64,000 bases of DNA from Cycas panzhihuaensis. Lineage: Eukaryota > Cycadophyta. Where the stretch lies: NCBI GenBank assembly GCA_023213395.1, contig CM041465.1, positions 196,795,741 through 196,859,740 on the forward strand, written 5' to 3'. The notes under the pieces are model-generated. The model saw nothing but the letters and a program-made list of their open reading frames with translations, was not told where the DNA came from and did no database searches. The translations under genes and the position numbers were made by a program. This document shows positions 12,371-23,485 of this stretch, in pieces. Within the stretch, counting starts at the first letter, position 1, and each line of letters opens with the position of its first letter.

Positions 12371-12659
12371 TGAAAGAGGTTAATGTATCAAGGTCATTTG
12401 TGTAGATTAATTAAGTGGCCTTAGAATATATTGTTAGCATTAGTTTCTTAGTGGAATGGGCTTTATGGGCATTTAGATGTAATTTCGGGTTCATGTCATT
12501 AGGCAAAAAAATCCTAACATACCGTCAATAATAAAAGGCAAAATCTCAATGAGGGAGTCATTATTCATTTTCACCTCCAAGCTTTACTTTCATCTCTTTT
12601 TCATTCTCCATTGTTGTGTACATGTGAGTGATTTATTCCCTAGATCCATCTTTCCTTCA
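12371..12659 (+). repeat. 3' LTR of Copia B
   Basis: TGAAAGAGGTTAATG...CCTTCA, aligned with 4892-5203; shorter through a deletion near the middle. Followed by the target duplication CTCCT. Confidence 0.85.
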
Positions 12660-13230
12660 CTCCTAAGATTACTCATTGGAATGTTGCTAAAAAATCCTAA
12701 GTTATATCAAAGGTATATTAGATTTTGGATTGAAGTATACTAAGGCAAACAAATTAAAATTAATTTAATATAGTAACTCAAATTAAGTAGGTGAATGGAA
12801 AAAAAGAAAGACTACATCAAGATATTACTTTAATATAAGGTCAATTATAATATCTTGGAGCAAAGAAAAACAACTAACAGTGGCATTGTTATCAATAAAA
12901 ATAAAATACAAAGCTGTAATTAGTTTAACTTGTGAAATAACGTGGTTAAAATAATTTCTCAAAATTTTAAATCAGAATTATTTTAAAACAACCATAATTT
13001 TTTATGATAATCAAAGTGTTATCAAACTCACAAAAATTATGTTTTTCATGCAAGAACAAAACACATAGAAATATATTATTATTATATTAGAAAAAAAATT
13101 ATAATAAAGAAATAGATTTATAATACTGCCACAATAAACAACTAATTACAGACATCTTCACAAAACCTTTATCAAAAAATAAGTTTTAGTATCTCAAAAA
13201 TCTACTGAAAATAAAAAACAAAGAATAGAA
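12660..13230 (+). pseudogene. Copia element A resumed: RT/RNase H 3' part
   Basis: Directly after the target duplication the Copia reading continues: ITHWNVAKKS near 12667-12690, LSYIKGILDFGLKYTKA-like text to about 12750, then RNase H with the theme NQSVIKLTKI-FHARTKHIE near 13010-13070 and TDIFTKPLSK near 13150-13175. Numerous stops; no intact frame. Together with 3341-4891 this gives A's pol from integrase to the end, on the plus strand. Confidence 0.75.
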
Positions 13231-13440
13231 CATTAAGGGAGAGTGTTAGAATATTAATGTTGTATCCTATGTTTTACTATGTGGACCTCTTATGTAAAAT
13301 TAAAGGTCGTGTGTCATAACCCCTCTTCTATTTAAAAATGTCACTTTGCATATATATATTGGGCTTCTCTTGTAAATTAAGTGTGTTCAGATGAGAGAGA
13401 AACTCTCATCCAACAATTAATGAAGATCATTTTCCTTTCA
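13231..13440 (+). repeat. Polypurine tract and probable 3' LTR of element A
   Basis: CATTAAGGGAGAG at 13231-13243 is a polypurine tract; TGTTAGAATATTAATG at 13244 is the LTR start. The end is taken before the T-run at about 13440 since no second LTR is present to define it. Confidence 0.6.
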
Positions 13441-15097
13441 TATTTTTTTTTTTTTAATAGCAAGAAGTTCATGAACTATCATCATGATGAACCTAGGAGG
13501 AGCCTTTCAATCAAGGAGCACTCCATATGGTAGTCACTTATAATTCTAAGAGATAGTTGCTACCTTAGACAAAAATCTTGGTTTGAAGCAAAGAGATTAT
13601 AGATAAGTTTACAAGTTTTTAGGTAGCTCTTTGATCAGTTTACCAAATTGTTGAAGCCATGGCCAACTACCAAAAAAGAAATCCTACTCAAAAACTCTAA
13701 TAGGCTCATATTGGAAGAAATCCCTTACTTTTTTTGGTCCTCCATATTCCTAATTTTATTAACATGAAAATCAAATGGTGCCAAGATTGGGCATGGAATT
13801 GCTCAAAACCATTCATCAAATTTTCCACTATACATATGTATAAGCTTATTGTGTTCACTCTTCAAATTAGTGACAAATTAAACATGTTCTAGAATTGTGT
13901 TAACAATAATAGAATGCAATGCAGGAGAATTGAAATATTGTGGCAAGCTCCATGTGGGTTGAAGAAAGCTTTTTCTACCTATTCTTTAATTTACAACGGG
14001 TTGGTCATTAGGTCGAGAATGTTGGAAGTTGATTACTTGATTCTTGCTTGCCTCATTTGAAATTACCTTGAAACTCTCATGTAATGCCCCTTAGCCAAAT
14101 ATCCTAGACTTAGGTCCATAAGTTTGAGAGATCAATGGTAGCTAAAACCTTCAAGTGGAATGTTGCTCTCCTTAGAGATAATAAATCTTATCTTGGACCT
14201 TTATACTTGGGTAGGATGTCCTCTACGTTGAAATCTTATTTTTCATTTCGAAACGCATAAATGCTATTCTTTTCAATAAGCAAGCCTATTTTTGTTGTTT
14301 TTACCAATCCCATGTATGCCTAGGTTATATTCGACCATTCTATGCAAGTAAGCATCAAGGCCAACAAGCTCTAGGTTGAGCTTTCTCATTTTTAAAAACT
14401 AATAGAGCATTGGGGTTTTGTGCCTTGTGTTATAAGCTTAGTCCTACCAAAGGAAGGGAACTCGCATCAAAGGCAAGGGGGGGCTATAATAGAAGCAAAT
14501 CTAGGAGAAAACCCCCATGAAAGGAGTGGGTCCATGGAAGACAACCTCTCCAATCCAAAAGGGCCTCCTCCTCACCCTAACTTGTTGCCATCCTTGGGGC
14601 CAACAAATAATGGAGGTCTTAAAATCAATCTTGGGTCAAGTATTTAAATCAAGGCTTTCAACAACCAAAGCCGATAGAGGTTGATCCCAACCCTTGCACA
14701 ATTTGGGCCCTACACAAGGATAGGCTAGACAAAGAAGATGATTAATGGGCCACTCCTACTCTAGTGTAATCATGGCTTGGCCCTTATAGGATTTTGGTTG
14801 TTCTTACTGCCCTTATTGGCGTTGACTTTCTATAAAGCCTTCCCTCTTAAGGGGATTCTTTAGTGTCTATTGTGCTTAGTCCCACCTTTTTGTTGCAAAC
14901 AATATTCTTTTTGTATGATCCAAAGAGATGGAGGGGATTCACTATGTCTCCCCTAATTTTGTTGCAATTGTTCGTAACTCTTCCTATTAAAAAAATCATC
15001 TTGTTCAGGAGGGAGGAAAAAAAAAAAGAAAAGAGAATTAAGATTTAAGATTAGGCTTTGTATGCTAAAATAAGAAATAATTTAGTAACAATAAAAC
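13441..15097. other. Unassigned sequence between A and Gypsy I
   Basis: Less AT-rich than the retrotransposon leaders. The plus strand has open stretches at 14420-14647 (75 codons, Pro/Gly/Asn-rich) and 14863-15048, but no domain I recognise. Weak gag or LINE-like flavour in the translated text from 13490 to 14640 is not enough for a call. It could be host intergenic DNA or an old element. Confidence 0.4.
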
Positions 15098-15486
15098 TGA
15101 TAGGATACCACTCCTTAATAACAATTGCACACCAATATAACATGCAAATAACTCCAAAAAAGCACTTGTATTGCAATACCCTTCGAGGGGGCAACCTCCT
15201 AATTACATGCAATAATAATGATATTTTAGATACCCTACTCTAAAGATTACATAAATATATATGTGACTCTATACTCACTACACAACCTCCTCCTTATGCA
15301 TGTGGAATGTTACATGAATATATATAGTGCTCAATGACCACTACACACCTTCTACTTATACATGTGGGATATTAAGAAGAGGGAAGAAGTAGAAGAAATA
15401 AAGATATAAGAGAAGATAAGAGAGAGAATAAGTAGAAAATATAAAAAAATATAAGAGAAAGTAAGTTAGGGGTTGGATCTCTAACA
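15098..15486 (-). repeat. 3' LTR of Gypsy I (left copy)
   Basis: TGATAGGATACCACTCC to CTCTAACA. It matches 25450-25815, and the last ten bases (ATCTCTAACA) recur at 36167-36176. Termini form the short inverted repeat TGTTAG/CTAACA in the better-kept copies. Includes a purine-rich GAAGAAGTAGAAG stretch at 15372-15470. Confidence 0.85.
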
Positions 15487-15505
15487 AAGTCCCCTCTTAA
15501 AAAAG
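15487..15505 (-). other. Polypurine tract of Gypsy I
   Basis: AAGTCCCCTCTTAAAAAAG on the plus strand, i.e. a purine run with AAGAGGGGA on the coding strand, abutting the 3' LTR as required for plus-strand priming. Confidence 0.75.
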
Positions 15506-15549
15506 CTTTGCCCTCAAAGCTTAGTGATCTCAGGATGCTCTTGGACAAA

Positions 15550-16830
15550 TTATTCATTCTCCTAGGTTGCATCTTCTCGTGGAGGTTGTTTCCATTTGAT
15601 GAGATACTCAATGATTTGCCTGGATCATAGATGTTAAATTCTTCGGTCGATAATACATTCTAGAATGAGTTGAAGTTGCCCCTCCTCATTTAAGATAGGT
15701 AATTATGTTTGAACTTGTACTTATTGCCCAATTACCCTCTTGAGACATGAAACATGAAGACATTATAGATCCTTGATGGTGGTGGTAAGGCCAAGGCATA
15801 TGCAACTTCACCAATCTTCTTGAGAATTTTGTAAGGCCCATAAAATTAAGGTTGTAATTTATGTTGCCCATCCCGTTTGAAAGATACCTACTTGTACAGT
15901 TGTAACTGTAAGTATACTCAATCACCTAGTTGAAATGCTCGTTCACTTCGCACTTTATCTATCTGTTGTTTCATTCGATTTTGTGCAAAGTTGAGATTTT
16001 CCTTAAGTAGCTTAAGAATCTGTATTGTTTGTTGGATGTAATCCTCGACTACTTGAACCTTAGAACTGATTATGGCATAATTCTTAAGTGTGGGTGGTTC
16101 ATGGCCATATAATGCTTGGAACCGAGTCATTCCTACTAATACATAATAGGTTGTATTATACCACCATTCTGCTAAAGGAAACCAATGATGTCATTGGCCC
16201 TACTTATCTGAAACATAACAACGAAGGTATCGTTCAAGGGACTTATTAACCACCTCAGTCTGACCATCTATTTGTGGACAGTAGGATGAACTCATTGTTA
16301 GTTTAGTACCAAGTAGATGGAAGAGTTCTGTCCAAAAGTTGTTGGTTAACTTAGGGTCCTGATCACTGACTATGCATTTGGGCTTGCCATGCAACCTGTG
16401 TATATCCTTTAAAAAGATTTCAGTAATTTACTTTGCCTTATATGTGGCTTGAATGCCACAAAAATGAACATATTTAGTTAGCCTATCAACAACTACCAGT
16501 ACAAAATCTTTTCCTTCTAACTTGGGCAAACCCACGATGAAGTCCATAGAAATTTCTTTCCATCGTTGATTTGGTATGAGAAGGGGTTGTAGCAATCCTG
16601 GACACTTGATTGTTTCTATCTTATATCGTTGACAAATTTCACATGAGGAAACATATCTCTTTACATCTCCTTTTTGTCCCTTCCAAAAGAAAGATTGTTT
16701 TAAGCGATAGTATGTCCGTAGGAACTGCGAGTGACCTGCTATTGGAGAGGCATGTGCGTCATGTAAAATTTGCTCCTTGAGGCTAGAGTGAGGGCATATA
16801 TATATCTGATTCTTGTACAAGAGAATATTT
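15550..16830 (-). pseudogene. Integrase and C-terminal chromodomain of Gypsy I
   Basis: Reading down the minus strand: zinc-binding and core integrase at 16428-16820 (HDAHASPIAGH, SCEICQRYK, ISMDFIVGLPK, VVVDRLTKYVHF), more core at 16200-16394 (PKCIVSDQDPK, SSYCPQIDGQTEVVN), and the C-terminal part at 15918-16130 (TRFQALYGHEPP). It then continues in pieces (GPYKILKKIGEVAYALALP near 15785-15845) to a chromodomain at about 15550-15660 with EYLIKWK, PPREDAT and ENE. Integrase inserts the cDNA; chromodomains of this Gypsy branch bind histone marks and steer insertion. The chromodomain has stops where the family has Arg or Trp, so it is dead. The chromodomain call rests on motif order. Confidence 0.8.
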
Positions 16831-18120
16831 GCAAACCATGTATAATGAGTTGAACGCCCTACCCCAACTTAAAGGTCTTGAATGATCTTCTTTGTAAAGG
16901 GGTCATGATCATATTCTTGCTTAGCGACCGCTATCCAAAAGAAATTAAAAGTGGTGATAGAATATAATGCAAAATTTTCTTCCTTAACGAGATAAAGCAT
17001 CAGCAACTATATTATCCTTGCATTTTTTATATATGATTTTAAAGTCAAAAGCTTATATTTTGGTAACCTATTTTTGTTGTTCCTCAGATGCCATCCTTTA
17101 AGCTAGGAAATATTTTAAGCTATCATGGTCTGTTTTAATTTGGAAATGTGTTCCCAATAAATATTGTTGCCATTTCCTAACCACATGGAGAATTGCTAAC
17201 ATCTCCTTCTCATAGGTGGATTGACTTGCTCCTTGGGTGTAAGTTGATGACTTTCAAAGGCCAAAGGTTTCCCTTCTTACATTAAGACTGTTCCAATGCC
17301 TTGCCCCGATGCATCACATTCAATGCTGAAGGTCTTTGTAAAGTCTAGTATTGTGAGGATTGGTGTGGTAGTTAAAGCCACCTTCAGGTGTTCAAATGCT
17401 TTAGAGGCCTTGTCATTCCAATGAAAAGAATCATTTTTTAACAAGTTGATTCAAAGGGAAGCAATCATTGCATAGCCCTAAACAAACATTTGATAATACC
17501 CTGTGATTCTTAAGAATCCACGAAGGCCCTTGATGTTTTTGGGTTTAGGTTAGTTCATGATAACTGCAATTTTTTTAGGATTCACCTTAACTCCTCCTTG
17601 AAAAATAATATAGCCCAAATATTCTATTTTTATTTGCCCAAATTGACATTTTGATTTTTTGGCATAAAACTAGTTATCTGCAAGCACATGTAATGCCTTA
17701 TCAATATGTTGAAGATGGTCTTCCCATGTACGACTGAAGATCAGAATGTCATCAAAAAAGACTAACATGAACTTCTTTAAGTAAGGTTGAAAGAGTTTGT
17801 TCATGAGTCCTTAAAAGGTGGATGGGGCATTAGTCAAGCCAAATGGCATGACTAAAAATTCATAATGTCCTTCATATGTACGAAATACAGTTTTATAAAC
17901 AGCCTCTGTCTTGATCTTAATTTGATGGTATCCTAACTGCAAGTCCAATAATGTAAAGAACGTTGCTCCATGGAGTTCATCCAAGAGTTCATCAATGACT
18001 GGTATAGGAAATTTATCCTTGATGGTTATCTTATTAAGTTCGCGATAGTCTACACACATGTGAAATGAGCCATCCTTTTTTCTTAGTAAAATGATCAAGG
18101 CAAAAAAAGTGCTTTTAATT
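16831..18120 (-). pseudogene. Reverse transcriptase and RNase H of Gypsy I
   Basis: The open run 17811-18098 carries the RT palm start ([61 protein letters not shown]), typical of Gypsy. The catalytic box follows near 17739-17762 as FFDDILIFS, with Tyr changed to Phe but both Asp kept. RNase H starts near 17330 (IECDASGQGIGTVL). Stops separate the pieces, for example in the connection domain near 17480-17690. Between 16831 and 17150 only fragments of the RNase H to integrase link can be read. Confidence 0.8.
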
Positions 18121-19055
18121 TCCCTAATAATACCAACATTAAGGAGTTCTTGAACTAGTCATTCAATTTCATTCTTTTGCTAGTGGGGATATCGATATGG
18201 TCGAATACAAAGAGGATTACTTCCACCTACTAGGTCAATGCTATGATCTTGGTCACATACTGGGGGAAGACCTTAAGGAATATCCTAAAAGACTTGGTTG
18301 TGGTGGTGAAGTACTAATTTTAACTCATTTGGTATACCATCATCTTGGAGAATGTCCCCTTTTGCTCGAAGTTCTTGACCTTCCAGAGCATAACATATGG
18401 CAATGATTCCTGTACCACCCTTTTTAATGAGCCTCTCCATACGGTGTGAGCTGATGATTTGGATTTGAGGAGGAATGATCCCATTCAATTGATAATCAAT
18501 TCCTTCATAAGTAAATCATATGAAGAGCTCTTGTATATTTAGTTGAATGGTCCCTAGTGGTTTGAGCCATTGTACCCCTAATACAACATCAACTCCTCCA
18601 ACATGAATGGCATACATGGAAGTGGAGAGATGACAGTCACCCATTTACAACTTGATGTTGTGACATTTTCCCCCACAAGCAAGTGTCCCTCCATTAGCCA
18701 CCATAACTTGGAAATTTTCTACAGGATTTGGAAAATAATTGAGTTCTTCAGCAAGTTTTCGATTAATGAAATTGTGGGTGCTCCCCAAATCTATGAGGAC
18801 AACCACCTTCCTTTTCTTGATGTATCCAACAAGGGCATATACATATATAGTAGCAGTATCTTCTTCTTCCTCCTCAGGTGGGTCACAATTATTATTTTCT
18901 GGCTCTAATGAGGCTTCCTCTATCGGTTCATCATCTTGGACATACTCAATTATGAATAAACATCGTTTAAGACATTTATGGTCTTTATTCCACTTTTGAT
19001 TACAACGAAAACATAACCCTTTCAATTGTTTCTCATCCATCTCTTGGGAAGTCAT
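18121..19055 (-). pseudogene. Zinc knuckle and aspartic protease of Gypsy I
   Basis: The 136-codon open run 18645-19055 begins with a knuckle CFRCNQKWNKDHKC (residues 15-28), then an acidic linker (residues 40-65). The retropepsin-like site follows: VVVLIDLGSTHNFI, where the family has D-S/T-G; the Asp stays but the next residue is Leu. The run ends near 18645. Fragments down to 18121 cover the protease end and start of RT (a 67-codon open piece at 18285-18488). Protease would cut the polyprotein during particle maturation; the frame is broken downstream. Confidence 0.75.
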
Positions 19056-19840
19056 TCATCGCACACCAGGAACATGAAATTATGGTCGCTTTTCTAGGAA
19101 TGTTCATGTGAGGGGTTGGGATGCCTTATTTTTTGCTTCAATATATCAAGCAAAATTGATAGTTGTAGAGATGTTATTAGGTTTTAGGAGTTGCAACTCA
19201 TATTTAATGTCATATCGTAACCCACCAATGTGTAACTCAAATAATTTATTCTAACAAAAACTATCAACCCTTATGGAGAGACAGTATTCTGATGTATAAG
19301 ATGAAACAGTCCCCTCCTGTCTGACTTTAGCTAACTGGTTAAAGTGGTCATGACCCCAGGTACTATCATATTGAGTTGTAAGATCCTTAACAAAACCCTC
19401 CCATTGATAACTAAGTCCACCAATTATTTTCATAATCCATTGGTACCATTGGTAGGGTTCAGTTTCCATGTGTAGAGAAGCAAGAGGGATCTTCTTGTCT
19501 ACTGGAACTTGATGTAGAGAAAAGTATTATTCCATTTGGGCAATCCAGGTGCCTATATCTATGCCATTGAACTTCTTAATTTCTACCTTAGGAAGGAAGT
19601 TAGGATGGAAGCGCCTATCGTCATTACCTTCATCTTCTTTAGCGAAGCGACCCCCACTTATTGAGTAGTATCATCAAAGTCAATCTTCTCTTCTTTAAAA
19701 GGTTCCATGGTTGTGAGCTCTAGCATTACTCCTGCAAATTTTTCATTCAAGTCAGTTTGACTTTGTAATATGTCTCCTTGAAGTTGTGTGACAGCATCAT
19801 TAAGATCTTGAGTCTAGCTTGAGTTCATCTTAGGGGTCAT
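19056..19840 (-). pseudogene. Gag of Gypsy I
   Basis: The best start is the ATG at 19840 (MTPKMNSS), with a TAG after eight codons where Gln would restore the run TQDLNDAVTQLQGDI. A capsid-like piece is open at 19251-19469 (WIMKIIGGLSYQWEGFVKDL, LAKVRQEGTVSSYTSEY), close to the retrotransposon-gag pattern of a WEEFV-type stretch followed by L-x-Q-x-G-T-V-x-x-Y. Other parts are frameshifted. This domain would package the RNA. Confidence 0.7.
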
Positions 19841-20310
19841 TCGTTCACAAGACCTAAGTTGAATCCTAATTGATAAATGAAAATGAAAGGGATTTGATAG
19901 TGTGTCTATAGACTATTATCCTTAATGTTTTACAATGAGGCAATATGGATTTTTTTACTTTTTATTTTTTATTTTTTGGTTGATGATTGGTTGACTGACT
20001 ATGTACACATAAATTGATGACATACTGGCTAGACACATTGGATTTAACAAATTGATGATGACTAACTCATCGACTGACTAGATGCGCACAAATGTTTATA
20101 AGACTAACCAGGTACACTAGGTATGGGCTTGTTTGGTTTGTAGGGCCTCCAATACACTAATCCCAATCATAAATAGTATCAACTTACAGAGGCGAACGCT
20201 CTACTCTACAATCGTGCTATCCCATCTCTAAGATACGTGGAGAGTAACTTCCCGGGGCTAATCGCTTACCATTGCACTACAAATTGCAAATGGTCAATAG
20301 ATTTCCTATG
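19841..20310 (-). other. Leader of Gypsy I, gag-proximal part
   Basis: Non-coding sequence between gag and the J insertion; it continues at 25055 on the far side of J. The five bases 20306-20310 (CTATG) are the target duplication of J. A T-run lies at 19951-19977. Confidence 0.6.
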
Positions 20311-20726
20311 TGTTAGCGATAGTTAACTTAGGTTAACTATAACTTAATGCTTCATTAAGGTTAATTAGTGTGTGTAGGTACGATGAACGGACGTTTCCAT
20401 TAACGAAAATACATGATGAAAAGATATGACCTTACATGGTACCATTTCGGGGTATATATATTTATACCTCCTTGATATTCAAATCATCAACTCAGGATCA
20501 TGTGATCTCAATAATCTTTTTGTGCTCCATCTCACCTCTGAAACACTTTGTATTGTTTTATGTTTAATATATTAAAACATTGTGTTGGTGGATTTTCTTT
20601 CTTGGGAGTTTCCCACAATATATCTAGTGTTTGAGTCCCCTTGTAAATGATCCCGACGTGTAGCAGTCTCGACCTCTCGTTGGATTGATAATCAACCTGC
20701 AACTTGCATATACACAAACTCTCACA
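20311..20726 (+). repeat. 5' LTR of Copia J
   Basis: TGTTAGCGATAGTTAACT to CAAACTCTCACA. Matches 24652-25054; it has an extra AGGTTAACTA-type duplication near its start. Confidence 0.9.
20449..20472 (+). promoter_or_regulatory. Probable TATA region of the J LTR promoter
   Basis: GGGGTATATATATTTATACC, partly palindromic, is kept in the 3' LTR at 24780-24800 with one change. It lies about mid-LTR, where the U3 promoter of a Copia element is expected. Function is inferred from motif and position. Confidence 0.5.
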
Positions 20727-20743
20727 TGGTATCAAACCCTGAG
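20727..20743 (+). other. Primer-binding site of Copia J
   Basis: TGGTATCAAACCCTGAG directly abuts the LTR. Its first eight bases fit the initiator-Met primer motif. Confidence 0.75.
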
Positions 20744-22181
20744 GAAGCAAGGATCGACGTTAGAACTCAGATCTAAGATTGGAAATGGGTGAATCCATCA
20801 CTAACCGGTCAGATTCAGATATTGGAGATCATAGATCGAGTTGGCACTGGGATAAGAGGCCATCTGGAGTTGCAAAACGCATTTGGGCTCCTCATACGCT
20901 TGTGGCATCAACATTGAAAGCTGAACAACAAAGTTGGGCATCAAGGCAAGCCATTCAACACCGTTGAAGCTCATATTGGGAACATAAAATTAGTATTGGG
21001 AAATTTTGAAGGTTTTGGAACACTACTCATTTATATTGGGCCCCAAAATCAAGTTGTATAATAAACAATAAGTCTAGTGACCATTCAAAATAAACTGTTA
21101 CCCTTCCAAAGCATTGCAACTATATATTTATATGTATATGAAATATTTTAACATTTCAATAAAATATTATTATCAAAGCTAATCTTACTCTTTAAAAAGC
21201 CGCAACTGTTGAATGTTGTCATTGATCGTTGCATTTTAGAAGGCGATGCATTAGTTGATATATATATCAAACAAATTATATATCAAAATTGATCGCCTCT
21301 GACAATTTGCAGAAGAATAAAGAGCTATTGTTGATGAAAGCAAGATAGTGCAAATCAACTGCCGTGAAAAATCTGCCTGCCGTTGTTGGAATATTAGAAT
21401 TGGAATAATAATATTTATCAAATTTCTATAATATTTTGATATCATTCGAAGGCTTCATCAATAGATTGATCATTTTCTCCGTTGACGCCATTAATTAATC
21501 CTTTATGGACGGAATTGAGTCGTACATACAGCCATTTACAAGTACAATCTTTTATACGCAATTGCTTTTTTGCAACAAATTCTACATATATCATTTGATA
21601 TATAAATGTAATCAATCAAAGAGTGTGCAGTATCTAATCAAGCCTTGAATCTGATTTCCTAATCAGACTAGTCGTCGTTGGAAATCAAACGATTAATCTA
21701 TCCAATTGATATATATATATATATTTATATATAATGTTTAATAGATAATCGTGTGAATAAAGTCAAATTCTCAACGTATGCAGATGGAATATTAGACGAT
21801 CGTATTATTTGGCAAACGTTATTAAGAAAGGAATATTCTTTTTGAATGTTTTATCTTTAATATTTGGCTTAAAAGGACTTTCGAATAAAGTATTTTAAAA
21901 GTGATTTATTCTGTTTACGACACTAATACAGAGTTATTTAATCCAGAATTGGCCCAAAGACACGCAACATTCGTGCAAGATAGGATCACGGCCTTTGTCA
22001 AGAAGCATATTGGTGCTAAAAAGTATTCTTTAATACCTTTTTGTTTCAATTGATATTAAAAAGGCATATTATCAGCAGAGAACGTGTGAAATTTATCTCA
22101 GTAGAGTGATAAAACAGTGTAAACAAGACTTATCATTGTGATTGGTGATCAAGTGGAAAAGGAATATGAGTATCTGCACAC
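20744..22181 (+). other. Leader of Copia J
   Basis: About 1.4 kb before gag. A 62-codon open stretch at 20779-20967 has no recognisable domain. The rest is AT-rich, with a TA repeat at 21709-21733. Confidence 0.6.
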
Positions 22182-22928
22182 ATGGATGCCAAAACAGCCT
22201 TGTTGTTGTAAGTAATCTTTGACGGCACCAACTTTGAGGAGTGGAAATCCAACATAGAGCTTGTTCTGATGGTCCAGGAGCTTTGGGACCTAACTTGCGA
22301 GACTCCACCTAAGAAAAAGAAAGGGGGATCTGATGTTGTGCCAGATAAACTCACACAAAGAAAGCAGCTTCATGCCACCGGTCTACTGAAGCTCTCGCTT
22401 GCCCCAGATCAAAGAGCACTCATCAACAAAATGAATATGCCACACGACATTTGGCAAACCCTTTGTGACACGTTTGAACAAAAGAAGACAAACCATTTGG
22501 TCATCTTATTGGGTGAATTGTTCAATTCCTGCATTGAGGATGAGAGCAACATCAACACCTTCTTGAATAAGTTGATTGATATCAAGAATAAGCTGGAGGG
22601 AATTAAAGAAGACTTGATTAGTGATAAAATCCTATTCGCAATCATCATGAACAAGTTGTCAGCAGCTTATAGCACCTTTCAGACCGTGTATAACGTTGAC
22701 GAGATGTTGCAAGTTACCTCGTTTCAAAAGCTGAAGGAACTACTTCTTGTAGAGGAAGCTAAGCTCAAACATCCCAGATTTGTGAGTTCAACTAATACTA
22801 ATCATGCCCTATCCTCAAAAGTTCAAAAGAATGAGAATGAAGATAGGGATAAACGTTCACATGAAGAGGTTACCAATAAAGAGAAGAAGAAGAAATATAT
22901 TAGTTCATGTACCTATTGCAAAAAATAG
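22182..22928 (+). pseudogene. Gag of Copia J (one early stop, then 219 open codons)
   Basis: ATG at 22182 (MDAKTALLL), a TAA at 22209-22211, then the same frame is open to 22928. Visible features: VIFDGTNFEEWKSNIELVL, the Copia gag N-terminal theme; the helical UBN2-type core LLKLSLAPDQRALINKMN, IWQTLCDTFEQKK and FLNKLIDIKNKLEGI; a Lys/Glu-rich linker; and the first half of a zinc knuckle, CTYCKK, cut by TAG at 22926-22928. The second half (GHKKKDC) is in the next frame, so a one-base slip broke the knuckle. The protein strongly resembles F gag in order and wording. It could still be made from an internal Met (22269). Confidence 0.75.
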
Positions 22929-23455
22929 GCCACAAAAAAAAGGATTGCTGGATAAGGAAAAAAAATTTAAGGCAGACCAATGGAAAGGAGAATATTGCAG
23001 CATTTTGTGTGCGAGTATCAACTAACTCGAGTACACAACATATCTCTCCTAAAAGGTAGAGTTTTGATGTGTTGAACCAAGATCTTGGCCAGACGAACGT
23101 CATACTCGATAATGTTGATGTGGTACCAGTCAAAAATGTTGAAACAGTCACAGTAAAAGGTGGTTGTCTCGAGAAGCTACGGCATACGCCTAGAATGAAT
23201 CAAAATCTTCGTTCTACTCAGGATACTTGGGTATACTATCCTAAAGATAAGTCAGATATAAAAGATAAAGTGATAGACGAAAAACTATGTGAAATTCAAA
23301 TAAATTTATTAAGGAGTAATAGTGGAAAAGCTAATGATAATCACATTTCTAAGTTCTGTTCTAATCAAGGTATCGGCTTAATCCCACGTGATAGTGTTGC
23401 CACACGGAATGTTGATACCCTAATTGACATGGCGTTGTATAAGGTGCAAACGTAA
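22929..23455 (+). pseudogene. Protease to integrase fusion remnant of Copia J
   Basis: After the frameshifted knuckle the protease region can be read, but its active site is lost: STNSSTQHIS where F has DSEVQKHIS. An open run 23069-23455 follows. It begins with the protease tail (ILDNVDVVPVKN, VTVKGG) and jumps near DTWVYYPKDKSD straight to the integrase core (LLRSNSGKANDNHISKFCSNQGI, then NVDTLIDMALYKVQT). The pre-integrase domain and the first half of the core are therefore deleted. It ends with TAA at 23453-23455, in the same frame as the next run. Confidence 0.7.
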
Positions 23456-23485
23456 CATATTCCCTTCAACTTTGGGACAAAAGCT

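Larger units (their letters stand above)
4892..12659 (+). mobile_element. Copia LTR retrotransposon B, full-length but decayed, nested in A
   Basis: Two LTRs (4892-5203 and 12371-12659) flank gag, protease, integrase, RT and RNase H in Copia order. The duplicated target is CTCCC (4887-4891) against CTCCT (12660-12664), four of five bases. Deleting B rejoins the RT/RNase H reading of A across the site, which confirms insertion. The LTRs differ clearly, by roughly 15% by eye with an indel, so this is an old insertion. It is closely related to G in protein content and in its post-pol tail, but its LTR is only partly similar. Confidence 0.88.

Noticed and set aside
14420-14647. 75-codon Pro/Gly-rich frame as a gene
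   Set aside because: No motif, no conserved context and no start signal; kept only as unassigned sequence.
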